DNA from: Kingdonia uniflora | Taxonomy: Eukaryota; Streptophyta; Magnoliopsida; Ranunculales; Circaeasteraceae | NCBI GenBank assembly: GCA_014058105.1 | Contig: JACGCM010002784.1 | Span: 3,844,001 to 3,908,000 of the forward strand | Direction: 5' to 3' | DNA length: 64,000 bases | Shown: positions 29,430 to 40,933 of the stretch, one piece after another | How the letters are laid out: each line of letters begins with the position of its first letter | How positions within the stretch are numbered: position 1 is the stretch's first letter | The notes under the pieces: model-generated | The model's input: the letters and a program-made list of their open reading frames with translations, nothing else | Told to the model about the DNA's origin: nothing | Databases searched by the model: none | Translations under genes and position numbers: made by a program

Positions 29430-32028
29430 TTGAGAAAAACTAGAGGGAGTGAGAGAAGGAGGACGTACGCCATTAGTGTCGTTGTTTGAGAGGAATTGCT
29501 GAAGTTGCTGCATTGATCTTGCTGTTTTGAGTACAGTGATTCTAACAGAGGTACGTTAGTTAATCTCTGTCAATTTTGTTTTGCTTTTCCTTCTGTGTCT
29601 GTAAGTAAAATATTCAGAGTTTGGGATTTAGAGGTTATCTTCAAGGATAAGAGAAGCCATGTGTCTAGGTTCTAACCCATTCGGGGAATTTTGGAGTTTC
29701 TGAAGGACGCATTGGGTTTAGGACCAAGTTTTTGAAAGTGTATAAATCTTCTGAAAGGGGTAGATGGGATACAAATTATTGACATGTAATTACCGAATGT
29801 GTCGATCTAATTGCGTGTTTCTTCTTCTGTATGGTAAGATGCATACCCGTCAAGCTTTGAGACAGAGGCTGATAGACGAGGAGATCGAAGCATTCAAAGC
29901 TAGTATTTCTGGTCGTGCTCCCGTAGATGAGGGAAGCGACTTAGAAGTGTTAGATGTTGCAACTGATACCCCTTTGTCCATGGTATTGCCGGTTGGTGAA
30001 GTTCTGATTATGAGACGTCGTAAGACGGCAATGACTGAGGATAGTGAGAAGGAGGAGATAGTGTGGGGGGAGAGAGGCGAGGGTAATGTGAGGCCTTCTA
30101 GTGGTAGAAAGGGAGAAGAGGGGAAGAGTGATGAAAGTGGAGATTCAACTCAGTCAAATCGGGTCGAAGGTGCCATTTCGGAAAGAGATAAGGTTAGATT
30201 AGATCGATTTGCTACCATGTTGGAGCTCTCGAAAGTGGGGGTGCTGTTGAGTGTGGCAGGAGTAGGGTTTACTTTTAAATCAGACCCTGGGGAAGGGATA
30301 ATGGCTTATAGAGGCTAGATTCGTTTAGGAATGGAACTTTCTCTTCGAAGACTGGTGAAAGAGGTGTTAAATTTTTGGGAGGTGACCACGGTTCAAATGA
30401 ATTGAAATTTTTTCATGATAATGAGGGTTATAGAGGGGATGAATGCAAAGTTGAGCAGTGAGGGGAGGGGTTTAATTTAGTGGTTTGATGTTATGACCTT
30501 CTACTCGAAGAAGGGGAGCCATAATACAGGTACTTACCACATCTAGTGTTACCCTGAGAAGACCTAGTTTTTTGATATGTGCTCGATGGGTCGAGGGTGG
30601 AATAAAAACTTAGTTATAGTATGGGGCAACTTCGAGAATGTTGAGGGGGAGGACCTTTATAAGTTGTATCATAGGGTGTAAAATTAGAGTAAGTTTGCTG
30701 TCGAAGGATTTCTGCTGATGTATGTCTTGAATAAGTGGTGATTATATTTTGTTTGTTCTGCAGGTCCGAAGAATCTGACTTGGAACAATCTGAGGAACTA
30801 TATTGATGCTTTGCTCGAAGCTACTGAGGATTGGGTAAATTCTATTTTTGACGATCTTAGTATCAAGAGGCAGAGAAGGAAGAAAGCGGATTCCCTGCTT
30901 CAAAACGTACCCGTTATGCCAAAGCCATCAAAGAGGAGGAGAGGTGAAGGTGGTTCGATGGGTCGAGAAGAAATGGGAGGGGATAAGTTGCCAAGAAATG
31001 CTCAGTCTATTTTAAAATTGAGGAGGGGGTCGAGGTAAGCAACGCCAGAGCCCAAAGTGGCTTGCGATGCTTCGAGACTTAGGCCGAGGCAGGTTCCAAT
31101 ACAGGCTGAGAATGGGAAGGGTCGGGTTGTTCCCAAAGTTCCGAAGGTATAACAAGCGAAGGTTATTCAGCACAAAAGGCGTAGGACATTAGGGGAGGAT
31201 GATGTAGCGGATCTGGATGAAGAGATGACGGAGGCTGAATGATAAGAGCAAGCGGTAGCCATGCATGCTTCAATGGTTGAACTCTCCAAAGACAACCCAG
31301 ACGAGGCTTTGAAGAAAATGAAGAGGAGTATGTTTCAGGTAACTGTCTATTAATTTCTTCTGTGAGATTTTAAGATTTCTTTCAAGTTCTTCGAATTTCG
31401 AGGGGTGCTGAGTGCTCAAATACTCTAACAGACGGATGCTTGGGTGCAATCTTACAACAAGGCAATGAATTCAGTAAAGGGGAAGCTGCGGTAGGCGGTA
31501 GAGAGTCAGGATCTTGCTCGAGGGACTGAGGCTTCATTTTTGTTTGAGGTCAAAGTTTTGAAGAGAGATTTGGAGGCAATCACAGACTCCTTCGATAAGA
31601 GGCTCAAGAGTCAACAGTATAATCAGGAGCGGGTGTGGGCGACGAAGCTTGCTGCTAAAGAGAAGGAGAAGGCAAAATAGAAGATGCTGTATCAGGCGCA
31701 GTTTGAAGGTGAATGTAAAGTAACAGTCAAGCTGAAGGAATTTATAGAAGAAAAAGTGTATGACCCTGATACTTAGTTACCCTTCCCTATTTCTCCAGAA
31801 CTAGTTGCTGGAGACGATTTGTAGTCGAAGGAAGGAGAGACAGATGTTGTTGCTGGAGCAGATGGAGGTACCTGAGGTGATGTTGAGTCTTCTGTGGTTT
31901 AAGCGTCCAGCGTTGGAATTGCGGATGGTGTGGTTGTCGATGGGGCGAGGTCGAAGTCTTTGATTGAAGGTGCTGAAGGTGATGCTAAAGGGCCTACAGG
32001 TGAGGATGATGCGGCCTTGCCGATATGA
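29430..32028 (+). pseudogene. Main antisense gene, spliced (element 1)
   Basis: Gene on the strand opposite to pol. Model: leader, intron 29551-29833, coding exon from ATG 29839 to 30688, intron 30689-30763, exon 30764-31338, intron 31339-31431, exon 31432-32028. All introns have GT donors, the two internal ones have CAG acceptors, and all match positions in element 3. The first acceptor is mutated here (TGTATG in place of TGCAG). The protein begins with an RLIDEEIEAF segment and a charged linker. Its middle, about 29900-30660, resembles the 'putative plant transposon protein' domain of Tat-lineage antisense ORFs (SLRRLVKEVLNFWEV, then GRGWN). It ends in a basic tail (SIKRQRRKKAD) and a coiled-coil part. 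Several stops. Confidence 0.65.
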
Positions 32029-32494
32029 GGTATTTTGTATTTGGGTTCCATACCTACCTTTTCTGATTTGTTGTTGAGTTGTAATATTTTGAACCATGTT
32101 TTTTTTTGTGGATTTGATCTCTGAATTCGGTATTTCTGTGAGCTTTTGTATTGTACTAATGGTGTTTATCTGTTGAACTTCTGGATTTGATTCTGGACTG
32201 CATTTGAATTTGTCCCTAATTTTTTGAACTAGATTTGTTGTCTTGTTCTAGCCTTTCTTTGTTTTGGATTGTTGGAATGTTGAAGCTTATTCTGTTAGCT
32301 AAGCTTTCACCAAATCTGTGATACATGGCTAATCTTGAGTTGTGCTGAAACTACTTCTTTGATTACTAATGGGTGAAATCTTTTAGCATCGTAGATATTT
32401 ATGTATAATAGTATATGCATGTATTGTTTCTGTCGAATGCCAGCAGAGTGATCGAATCCTTGAAGAGCTTTGAGGATGTTGTGATACCTCTTTT
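32029..32494 (+). other. 3' flank of the main antisense gene (element 1)
   Basis: Spacer between the antisense stop codon and the tandem array. T-rich with scattered TTGAACTTGATT/TTGAACTTCTGG-type short repeats, also seen at 58150-58270 in element 3. Probably the antisense 3' UTR; no ORF. Confidence 0.5.
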
Positions 32495-33290
32495 GAAATT
32501 GAAGGAGCTACTAGACATCGAAGGCCGAAGCCACAGTGATGCAAGACGTGGTTACCCCCAGCGCATTCTCAAGGGTCCGGTCGGTCGACCATTCGTTCCC
32601 CTCGAGTATGCTCGAATGTTGGAAGTTTGAAAATTTTCAAGGTCGCCCCCAAGTATCAGTCAGGCTGAGGGGACGCGATATCTAGGGGAAACTCATAAAT
32701 TTACTAGACTTCAAAGGCCTTAGCCATAGCAAAGCAAGACGTGTTCGTCCCTAACGCATTCCCGAGGGTCCGGCCTTTTGGCCATTCGTGCCCCTCAAGT
32801 TTGCTCGAATGTTGGAAAATTGAAAATTTCTAGGTCGCCCTCGAGTATCACTCGGGGCGAGGGTGGACATGATACTCAGGGTAAACCAAGGAATCGACTG
32901 GATTTCAATGGTTTCGGAGTCTGATCGAAGCATAATTGTTCTCACCCAATACTTTCTCGAGGGTCTGGCCTTTCGATCATCCTTGCCCCTTGAGTTTGCT
33001 CGAAATTGGAAGTTTGAAAATTTCAAGGTCGCCCCCAAGTATGAGTCGGGTCGACGGGTTGACATGATACTTAGAAGAAACCAGGAAATTAACTGGACTT
33101 CGAAGGCCTTAGCCACAGCGAAGCATAATTGTTCACCCCAAATACACTCTCGAGGCTCCGATCTTTCGACCGTCCTTGCCCCTCGAGTTTGCTCGAAATT
33201 GGAAGCTTGAAAAATCTCAAGGTTGCTCCTAAGTATCAGTCGGGTTGAAAGGTTGGCAAGATACCTAAGTTAAACCAAGAAATTCAATGA
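32495..33290. repeat. Tandem array, about 194-bp period, four copies (element 1)
   Basis: Units begin near 32515, 32707, 32902 and 33096 with GACTTCGAAGGCCTTAGCCA-like text and share CTCGAGTTTGCTCGAA and AGGTCGCCCCCAAGTATCAG. Spacing is 192-195 bp. A homologous array is at 58405-59010. It lies between integrase (-) and the main antisense gene (+), where the two transcription units converge. Arrays in this part of Tat elements are known seeds of satellite DNA. Confidence 0.85.
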
Positions 33291-33349
33291 AAATAATAAA
33301 TGAAGTATGGGTACAAAAGTTATTTATTGATTATTCTGAGTTACATCAG

Positions 33350-34690
33350 TTGTATCAGGTTTAGGCCGTGGCCTGTTATAGGAGACCAGCTGCATTATAT
33401 TCCATGGGGTTGGTAAAAGCCCTTCGTCTTCTGTCATCAGATAGTAAGAATCCTTGTCAGTTTTATCATGCACAACATAAGATCCTTCCCAGGATTCGGC
33501 TAGCTTGCCGGCATTTCGAGGTTTTGAGGATTGGTTGACACGTCGAAGTACTAGATCTTCGATGTTGAAACTTCATGGTCAAACTCCCTTGTTATAGGAT
33601 TTCTGAAGTGATGTGTGGTAGCGGCCAAGGTTGGCGATGGCTCGGTTTCTGGTTTCGTCGATCTATAACATGTTGTATATGAGCTCAAACACATTGTCTT
33701 CATCTAGGAGGTTAGGATCTCGTATAGGTACTTCGAATTGAGTAGGGAGCACAGCTTCGGTACTGTATGCTAGATGGAAAGGGGTACAGCCTATAGATTT
33801 TCTTGGTATTGTTTGATAGGCCCAGAGGACATGATGTAACTCATGAACCCATCAACCTTTCTTCGTATCGACCCGTTTTTTGAGACCGTCGATGATGGTT
33901 TTGTTGATTGCTTCGACTTGACCGTTGCCCTGGGGATAGTAAGGTGTTGAGGGTGAGAGGATAATGCAATGTTCTTTGAGAATGTTTCTGACTTTGCTGC
34001 TGATGAATTGGGGACCATTATTGCATCAAATCATATGGGGGCAGCCAAAGCGAATGATGATGTTTTCCCATAAAAATTTGATAACTTCATCTTCTCTTGT
34101 TCGGCACAAAGGTACAGCTTCGACCCATTTGGTGACGTAATCAGTTGTAACAAGGATGTTTTCTCTGCTACCCAAAGCTTTAGGGAAGGGCCCGATGAGA
34201 TCGATAGCCCATCTTTTGAATGGCTAGGAGACTTGACAAAAATGGAGGTCTTGTGAAGGGTAATGCATATCGTGGGCATGACGTTGACATTTGTCACAGC
34301 GTTTGGCATACTCTTCGGCCTATTTTTTCATATTTGGCCAGAATAATCCTTGAGAGACGGCTTGAAGGGCCATGGAATGAACAACAGTGTGGGCACCGTA
34401 GGTTCCTTCATGGAGTTCGGCTAAAATTGTAGAGGCTTCTGCTTGGGATATGCATCGAAGGAGGACGCCATTTGGGGATTTGTGATATAATTCATGTTTG
34501 TAGAGAGGGTATCTGTGGTAATTTTTTAACAACGATCGTCTGGCTTTGGGATCATCTGGGAGGGTGGCATTGTTAAGGTAAAGGAGGAATGGTGTTCGCC
34601 AATCATCTGGATCGAGACTCTCGCCCCCAGTATTGATGGCATTGACTTCCATCTGGTCGATACTTGGGTGTTTGAGTTCTTAGATATGGA
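33350..34690 (-). pseudogene. Integrase (element 1)
   Basis: Minus-strand integrase. Zinc-binding HHCC: LHEGTYGAH (H-x-H) near 34420-34390, GLFWPNMKK at 34350-34325 and, after a stop, YAKRCDKCQRHA at about 34315-34275. Core: RWAIDLIGPFPKALG (first catalytic aspartate, about 34220-34180), TKWVEAVP, CNNGPQF (about 34025-34005; the catalytic D of CDNGPQF is N here), then TPYYPQGNGQVEAINKT with the glutamate (about 33950-33900). The C-terminal part (about 33880-33370) ends VSYNRPRPKPDT. Stops at several places. Confidence 0.88.
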
Positions 34691-34739
34691 GGGTCCGGGA
34701 ATCTGATTGTCCGAGCATAGCTTCTATGTAGGCGAGGTC

Positions 34740-35330
34740 ATCTGCATGTCAGTTTTCTCCTCAAGGGTAATGACAGATAGTAGATTTTTCGGGAAAATGG
34801 TCCATGCGCTTTCGAACGAAAAGAACATAGCCAGCCATGCGACCATTACCTTGATTTTTTCCTGTGTAATGCCTCTGAACAAGTTGGGAATCTGTGAAAA
34901 CGACAAGTTTGTGAATGCCAAGGTTGAAAGCGTGGTCGAGGCCGTGGATCAAGGCTTCATACTCAGCTTCGTTATTGGAACATTCGAAGGTAAGTTTGAC
35001 GACTTTCTCTATCCAATCATTAGTGGTTGTAACCAAGAAAATACTAATTCCTGAGCCATTAGGTCCAGCGGATCCATCTGTGAATAAATGCCAGGCAGTG
35101 TTAGGGTTCCAGGGATCTGTTGCTTCGGGTTGGTCTTCTGTTAAGTCATCTTCGTGCTCTTCCCAATCGACATCTTCGACCGGGAAGTCGGCAAGAAATT
35201 CCGCTACTGCTTGTCCTTTCTGGGATATTTGCTTCTCGAATGTAATGTCATGTTCGCCAAGGTACACAGACCACTGTTGTACTCGTCTGGATTTCTCTTT
35301 TTTACTGAGTACTTCTCAAAGAGGGTAACT
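34740..35330 (-). pseudogene. Second (archaeal-type) RNase H (element 1)
   Basis: A second RNase H between RT/RNase H and integrase, a known trait of the Tat lineage. The open frame 35267-34761 (168 codons) contains AVAEFLADFP, then WHLFTDGSAGPNGSG (first catalytic aspartate, about 35090-35045), CSNNEAEYEALIHGL (glutamate, about 34985-34940) and VVFTDSQLV (second aspartate, about 34905-34880). All three catalytic residues are present, making this the best-preserved domain of the element. Confidence 0.88.
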
Positions 35331-36690
35331 TATTATGACACAGATGGGGTGAGCTTGAAAATATGGTTTGAGTTTACGGGCTGAATAGACAAGGGTGAGG
35401 AGAAAACGCTCAAGCTTCGAATATCTGGTTTCTACGGGTGTTAAAGTTTTGCTGATAAAATATACATGCTTCACGATGTTGGAGTCGAGGCGAATAAGCA
35501 CTAAACTGATAGATGTGTTTATAACAGCGAGGTATAAAGAGAGTATTTCGCCTTCGATAGGGGTGCCGATAATGGGTGGCCGGCCATGATATGTTTTAAG
35601 TTTAAGGAAGGCCTGCTGACATTCGGGTATCCAGTTGATCTCGGGGTTGTATTTCATTTTTGCTTTGTGAACACCTTTGTCGCGTAAGTGGGAATAGAGC
35701 CAGGCACATCTGTCTGAGGATTTGGAAATGAAATGGCTGAGGGCCGCTAACTTTCCCGCTACTTTCTGGACGTCTTTTTTGGCTCGGGGTGAAGGCATGT
35801 CGACAAGGGCTCGAATATGGGTGGGATCGATCTCGATACCTCATTTACTGATGAGGTGGCCCAAAAATTTACCAGTTGAGACACCAAATTGGCATTTGTC
35901 CGGGTTGAGTTTCATGTTGTATGTTCGAATTATCGAAAAAGACTTCGGTTAGGTCCAGGATATGGGTCTATTTCTGGAGGCTCTTGCATAACATGTCGTT
36001 GATGTAAGCATCGACCGACTTGCCAAGAAAGGGTTTAAACATGGTTATGAAAAGGCTTTGGTAAGTGGCTCCCACATTTTTAAGGCTGAAGGGCATGACG
36101 TTAAAACAGTAAAGGCCTTATTTAGTGATAAAGAAAGTTTTAAGTTAATCTTCAGGGAGGAGGGGTACCTGATTGTATCCCAAAGCTGCATCCATCATTG
36201 ATAGTCGCTCATGTTCAGCAGTGGCGTCGAGGAGTGCTGAAATGATCGGGAGGGGGAAGCTATCCTTCGGTGTGTGCTTGTCGAGGTCTGGGAAGTCGAC
36301 GCCGATTCTGATCTTGCCGTTCTTCTTGGAAACTGCCACAATATTTGATATCCAGTCAGCATACTTCACTTCTCTGATAAACCCTGTGGCTATGAGCTTG
36401 TCTACTACAAGGTTCACTAAATCACAAAGTCGTGGTGCCAGGTTACGCTTCCTCTGTTTTACTGCTAAGGAATAGGGGATGAGGTCGAGGCGATGGCACG
36501 CCAGGCTGGGGTCGACACCGGGCATCTCCTGGAACGTCCTTACAAAGACATCTTTATTGGCTCGAAGGAATTCTTCAAGCTCGTGGCATTCTGCCTCATC
36601 AAGAAAAGTTCCAATGAATGTACCTCGACCAGGACTGCCGAGTTTGATATAAACAGTGGGTTCGATGGGTGAGGTTGTATCAATCGAAGG
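35330..36690 (-). pseudogene. Reverse transcriptase and first RNase H (element 1)
   Basis: RT: a long open stretch 36525-36145 contains KLIATGFIREV, WISNIVAVSKKNGKIRI and MMDAALGYNQV (first catalytic aspartate; usually SGYNQ). The catalytic palm block reads AYINDMLCKSLQK at about 36020-35980, so one aspartate of the Y-x-DD is asparagine. Then come degraded connection sequence, KDVQKVAGKLAALSHFISKSSDR (35775-35705) and the RNase H (IEGEILSLYLAVINTSIS, VYFISKTLTPVETRYSKLE, 35560-35395). Frameshifts near 35830-35960. Confidence 0.85.
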
Positions 36691-37200
36691 TTTAGGGATA
36701 GAAAGAGATTGTGATTGCTATGGGCGGCTTACTAGTTTCTGGGTTTGATCGATCTCCGGGTGCTCGCATGAACGGGCGAGGCCCTGAGAGCCTTTCATGT
36801 TCCAAGTACCTACGGGGGTGGTGAAACGAAGGGTTTGGTGGTAGGTTAAAGTATGGCACGCATGGCATGGAGCCAGTCATGCACGAGGATACCGAGGCAT
36901 TCTGACTTCTTATCAATGACAAGGACGCTGGTTTAAAGTGTAACAGGGCCTGTGGTGACTGGCAGGCTGATTTGACTAATGGAAACTTCTGTGGCCCCAT
37001 TAAATCCCTTCAATTCGGTATTGACAGTGGTTATGAGGTCGGTTTTCTTCGAAGTTTAAACAGTTTGGAGAAAAAGGACATCAGCTGCACTCCCTGTGTC
37101 TATGAGCATTGTGTGAAAGACGAGGTTTTTTATCTTGATCATGATGACTAGTGGATCAGAATGGGGGAAACGAACGTGAGATGTGCCACAGTCAATAAAA
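36691..37200 (-). pseudogene. Aspartic protease (element 1)
   Basis: FIDCGTSHVRFPHSDPLVI precedes the active-site block MLIDTGSAADVLF (37110-37070); the D-T-G triad is intact. A stop follows at about 37055. Further protease text (ELKGFNGATEVSISQISLPV, about 37020-36960) is in frame with stops. The gap to RT contains a YIKLGSPGRGTFIGTFLDE segment near 36650-36600. Confidence 0.8.
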
Positions 37201-38883
37201 TAAATGCCTTTAAGGCGAGGGCGATGGCTTGATTCTGGCAGGAGGGTGGGAAGTTTTTCCTGGAATGTAAGTTTGTAACATTCTTTGACATGCTTACGTT
37301 TGCTTTTGGAAAAGCCGTTGTCTATGTTGTTGACTTCGATAAAGCATATTCTGTAGATATGTACCTCGGCCGCGTCAGCAGTAGGGGTGGATTGATAGTT
37401 ATATTTATGATTGGCACAGTTAGGCTGGTCTGGTCTGACTTTGATAGGGAAAGGGACACGCCAGATGGAGACTGCCTGTATATGTGATAGAAGGGTGCTG
37501 AGAGGGGCAGTGAATGTGGGTAAGACTATTTTTGGTCGATTCTTGCGAGCTTCAGCGCTTTTATTGATGTTAGGGCATTTATGGCTCTTAGTCTCCTGTG
37601 AGACAGGAGCAATAAGGGGTGTTGGAGTGGAAGGTAAGTTTTGTCGAGGTTTATTGATAGCTGGGGTCGAAAGTTGGCTCGGTTTATATGACTTGCGGAG
37701 GCACTCGAGGTCAATATAACCGTTGACTTTTGAAAGCATCTCTTCGTGGGTTTGAGGTTGCTGGAGAACTAGGTGTTCTTTGACTCGATTGTGATCAGGT
37801 AGGGCTTTCGAGTATGCGAGTATAGCATTTGTGCAGTCAAGGTTCTCGATTTTCCACGATTCATCGAGGAATTTTTTTGTGAAGGCTTTGAGGTCTCATT
37901 GCTGGATTTTTACAAATTGAACAGGATACAAACTTTAACTTTTCTGTCCTTATTGAAGGCAAACTGGGCGATGAAAAGACGTGATAGTTGCTCGAATCTC
38001 TATACCGAGCCATTTGGAAGATTGTGATACCATCGAAGAGGATTGTCAGTGAGGCTAAAAGGAAAAAGGTGACATAACAGGTAGTCGGCCGAGGAATAGA
38101 GGCTCAGAGTGTTTTATAATTTGAAAATGTGTGATTGACGGTCTGTATTGCGGTATTTGCTGAGTTTGGGGGCACAAAAATTGGGGGGTATATCGATGGC
38201 AATAAGTTTGGAGCATAAGGGGTTATTCAGGCAATTCAAGGAACTAGGGGTTGTGTTCACGCTAACGTGAACAACAGGTTGTATTTTGAGGTTGAAGTCC
38301 TGTTGTGCAACACAAACAAGATGTGGGGGAGATCAAGGGATTCGAGGGTGGTGAGGTAGAGTGGACGGAACATGTTCGGCGCTGCGTTCCCCTAGACGTT
38401 CTCGAGCAGGGCGGCGTTTAGGATGTCGGGATGGCGGAGAGTGGAATCAGAGGAGTTTTCTGTGGGGTCAATGCCGAGATGGATAGAGCGGGTAGGGGGA
38501 ATAGTGTGGGGAGCAGCCTCACTCTGGAGGTGGATTGGGGGTACTTTATGAGTTGGTAGGGGCCCCAGTAGGGCGCGGGCAGACACGCGCGATGGATCTT
38601 GTGCTTGGGATGGTCGAGCAGGTTTCAGAGGTTATAATCTCTATAATTCTTAGATGGTATTTTATAACTCATCGGTTGCTCTGTTCTATCTATTAGCATT
38701 GTTCAGGCGACGATTCTGTTATGCATCAAACTTTAGCTGGTGCTTTTCACGTTCTTGGAAAAGTTGCGCATTGTAGCGCTCCTCCGCTTGAGCGATTTGT
38801 TGAGAAAGTAGGGTTATTTAGGCAGTTACTCCGTCAATGGAGTTGCCGACATGTGTAGAGCTGGAGCGAAGGGTGGGTACCAT
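37201..38883 (-). pseudogene. Gag (element 1)
   Basis: Likely start ATG at 38883 (MVPTLRSSSTHVGN), 86 bp inside the LTR. An N-terminal helical part has ITLLSQQIAQAEERYNAQLF at about 38815-38755, then a proline-rich stretch (38586-38392). The capsid (Retrotrans_gag) follows at about 38190-37740 in broken frames: SADYLL, RWYHNLPNGS, QFAFNKDRKV, then VNGYIDLECL at 37730-37690. The zinc-knuckle region near 37430-37400 (NCANHKYN) is degraded. Many stops. Confidence 0.75.
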
Positions 38884-38950
38884 GGAGGAGAGTCTGTGAA
38901 AGTTGAAAATAAAGAGGAGGGAGAGAGAGAAAAAGATTGGTAAGCTGAGA

Positions 38951-38968
38951 AGTACAGACGGTGCCAAT
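38951..38968 (-). promoter_or_regulatory. Primer-binding site (element 1)
   Basis: Minus strand ATTGGCACCGTCTGTACT directly after the 5' LTR. The TGG pairs with a tRNA CCA end; TTGGC-x-CCGTCTGT is a form seen in Tat elements. I do not name the tRNA. Confidence 0.65.
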
Positions 38969-39665
38969 TGTTGGGGCCTAACTTCGTTTGAAGGGGAAAT
39001 TGGCTCTTACAACTCAGGGTTAATCCTCGGCCAAAAGAATGCAAGTAAGTAATCTAAATCATAAACAATCTATAGATAAAATACTTGCGTAGAGGCCCGA
39101 ATATGACACTCTACGGCCTCTGATGAAGATTTTTAAGAGTGCTTTTATTATTGATGAGTAATTGAAGGTTCGAATACTGTGTTTTTACAGGGTAGTCGAA
39201 GGAAAACTGCAAAGGGGCTGGGAGAAATTTTTCTAACCCCCCTTGATTCCCCATCTCTCCTATTTTTATAACATAAGAAGGGTTGAGTCACCAAGGTTTG
39301 GTCAGATTAGAAGGGTACCGTCCAGATATTCCGGCTGTTGTATGGGTGCTGGACATGTCGGTACTGTCACTGTACCAGTGGTTGGCCCTGTCACTGTAGC
39401 TGCAAGGACCAACCACTGCGTCATCTTGTTTGGCGAGATGTCTACCTGTCCCGTCATACCTCGACCATGTGTTGATATGGTCGAAGTACTTTTGTTGCGT
39501 TGTGTGGAGTCCGTCCTCGAGGCTCGTTTAGAGTCGAAGCTTCGCCTTCAGGAGATCTTTGGAAGGCTTGTTTAAGGATTAAATGGGCTTTGATATATTC
39601 GAGTAGGCTTCGAAGTAGCCTTCGAGTGTTTGAATGGGGTAGAAGGCTGCGAGTAGGCTGCTACA
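38969..39665 (-). repeat. 5' LTR of family-1 element 1
   Basis: 697 bp; plus-strand text starts TGTTGGGGCCTAAC and ends GCTGCTACA. Homologous along its whole length to 26238-26950, with scattered substitutions and a deletion of about 14 bp near 39375. Carries the stem-loop (39376-39385/39409-39418) and the second palindrome (39461-39484). Confidence 0.92.
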
Positions 39666-39670
39666 TCTAG
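39666..39670. repeat. Target duplication of the family-1 element, right copy
   Basis: TCTAG, versus TCTAT at 26233-26237. Confidence 0.55.
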
Positions 39671-39677
39671 ATTGATA

Positions 39678-39900
39678 ATGGCGAAGAACCTGAGAATTGT
39701 TTACGAAGGGAGAGTTTTTGCTAAGATGTAAAAGTTTAAGTTAAAATATTTATGTGATCAGTCATTGGAGATGCCCACCCCCATTCCCGTTCCACCGACG
39801 TATCAGGGTATGTCAGAAGAAAAAGTGGCTAAAGCTGAAGAAGATTTTTTTCTATATGTAGTGATTTCATTACGTTGTCTTAAATGGCAAGCAACGCTGA
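39678..39900 (+). pseudogene. Small antisense ORF 1 (family 2)
   Basis: ATG at 39678 (MAKNLRIVYEG), a stop after about 17 codons, then a readable stretch KYLCDQSLEMPTPIPVPPTYQG to about 39890. It lies at the same place as small ORF 1 of family 1 and has the same general pattern (helix, L-x-MP block, charged helix). The leader is split by the family-1 element; the TATA box is at 26166. Sequence after 39900 to about 40830 has no clear ORF. Confidence 0.42.
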
Positions 39901-40847
39901 AGGTGTCTCTGCATCCATGCAGAGGATAAGGTTGAGGAGACAGATGTGGGGGCCGATGTAACTGTAGGCTAGTTTTGCCAGTTTCTTGCATTGGATTAGA
40001 TTCTAAGGTCAGGCCTTCTTTATCTCTACCAATTCTATAATGGTGTGGTTATAGAGGAGGTAACGGTGGTAGTGGAGAAGAGGGACAGAGATTGGAAGTC
40101 TATTTCTATACCATCATCGTTTTTTAATTCTTAGAAGACCCTCTGTTTGAAGAGTTGGTTCAAGTACTGACTCTTTCTACTTTCATGTCCAGACTTCCTC
40201 CAAACCCAGTTTCTGGTCAAATAAGATGGTGCGAAGGTAGAAGGACGTCTTGTGATTTCCAATGAAAATTTTAATTCAGAAGGTTTTTGGACTAAAACAT
40301 CACTGAAGTCAGATAAATTGAATGATTTGGTGTTTTGGAGTACCTGAAAGACTTGTTATCTGTAAATTACCTGAAATACTTGTTATTTGTAAAGTACCTA
40401 AAATATTTGTTATCTGTAAAGTACTTATAATTCAAGCTTAATAAAAAATGGTTATTTAAACTCTGTGTTGATATATATAATACCTCTTGTGATTGAAATC
40501 CAACAATGAGTAATTTGAAGATTTATGAATAGAGGATGAAATGCAATATATAAGATTTGGCCTACAAAGTATTTTATTACAATTGAGTTGTGAGTATGTG
40601 TTTGCAACATAAAAGATGTGTAAGAATTTATTTTCGAGCTGAATAACTAAGAATTATTAGGAGAGATAACAGTAGAAGATTTATAATATATTGGAAATTT
40701 GAGCTTAGGGAGGTCGCTCTAAAATATTGGATTTAGAGAAAATAAGTTCAAGATGGAGTAGGCCGAATTCACTGAGGTCAATTTGGATAGATAAGTTCAT
40801 ATAATTTTTACTTATGATACTTGGGTTTCTGTTATGAAAGAACAGAG

Positions 40848-40858
40848 TATAAATATAA
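40848..40858 (+). promoter_or_regulatory. TATA box of small antisense ORF 2 (family 2)
   Basis: TATAAATATAA about 80-100 bp before the readable ORF at 40934, matching the spacing at 28061 and 54309 in family 1. Confidence 0.5.
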
Positions 40859-40933
40859 ATTATGGGGGATTTAAAGTGATCTAGAAAACTACATAAATAG
40901 GGGGAAATAAGCTTTAAACAGGTGGGAGAAATA

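Larger units (their letters stand above)
26238..39665 (-). mobile_element. Complete Tat-like Ty3/gypsy element, family 1 (element 1)
   Basis: 13,428 bp between two LTRs (26238-26950 and 38969-39665). Minus strand: 5' LTR, primer-binding site, gag, protease, RT, RNase H, second RNase H, integrase, about 194-bp tandem array, antisense gene block, polypurine tract, 3' LTR. The LTRs are by eye about 85-90 percent identical, so the insertion is old. Flanks TCTAT/TCTAG suggest a decayed 5-bp duplication. It lies inside the leader of an antisense gene of the family-2 element. Gag and pol contain stops; the RT catalytic block reads YIND instead of Y-x-DD. Confidence 0.92.

Noticed and set aside
32495..33290. 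CRISPR-like array
   Set aside because: Units of about 194 bp repeat along their whole length without variable spacers, inside a plant retrotransposon.
34707..35384. Plus-strand ORFs of 115-137 codons in element 1
   Set aside because: Opposite the second RNase H with intact catalytic residues; shadows.
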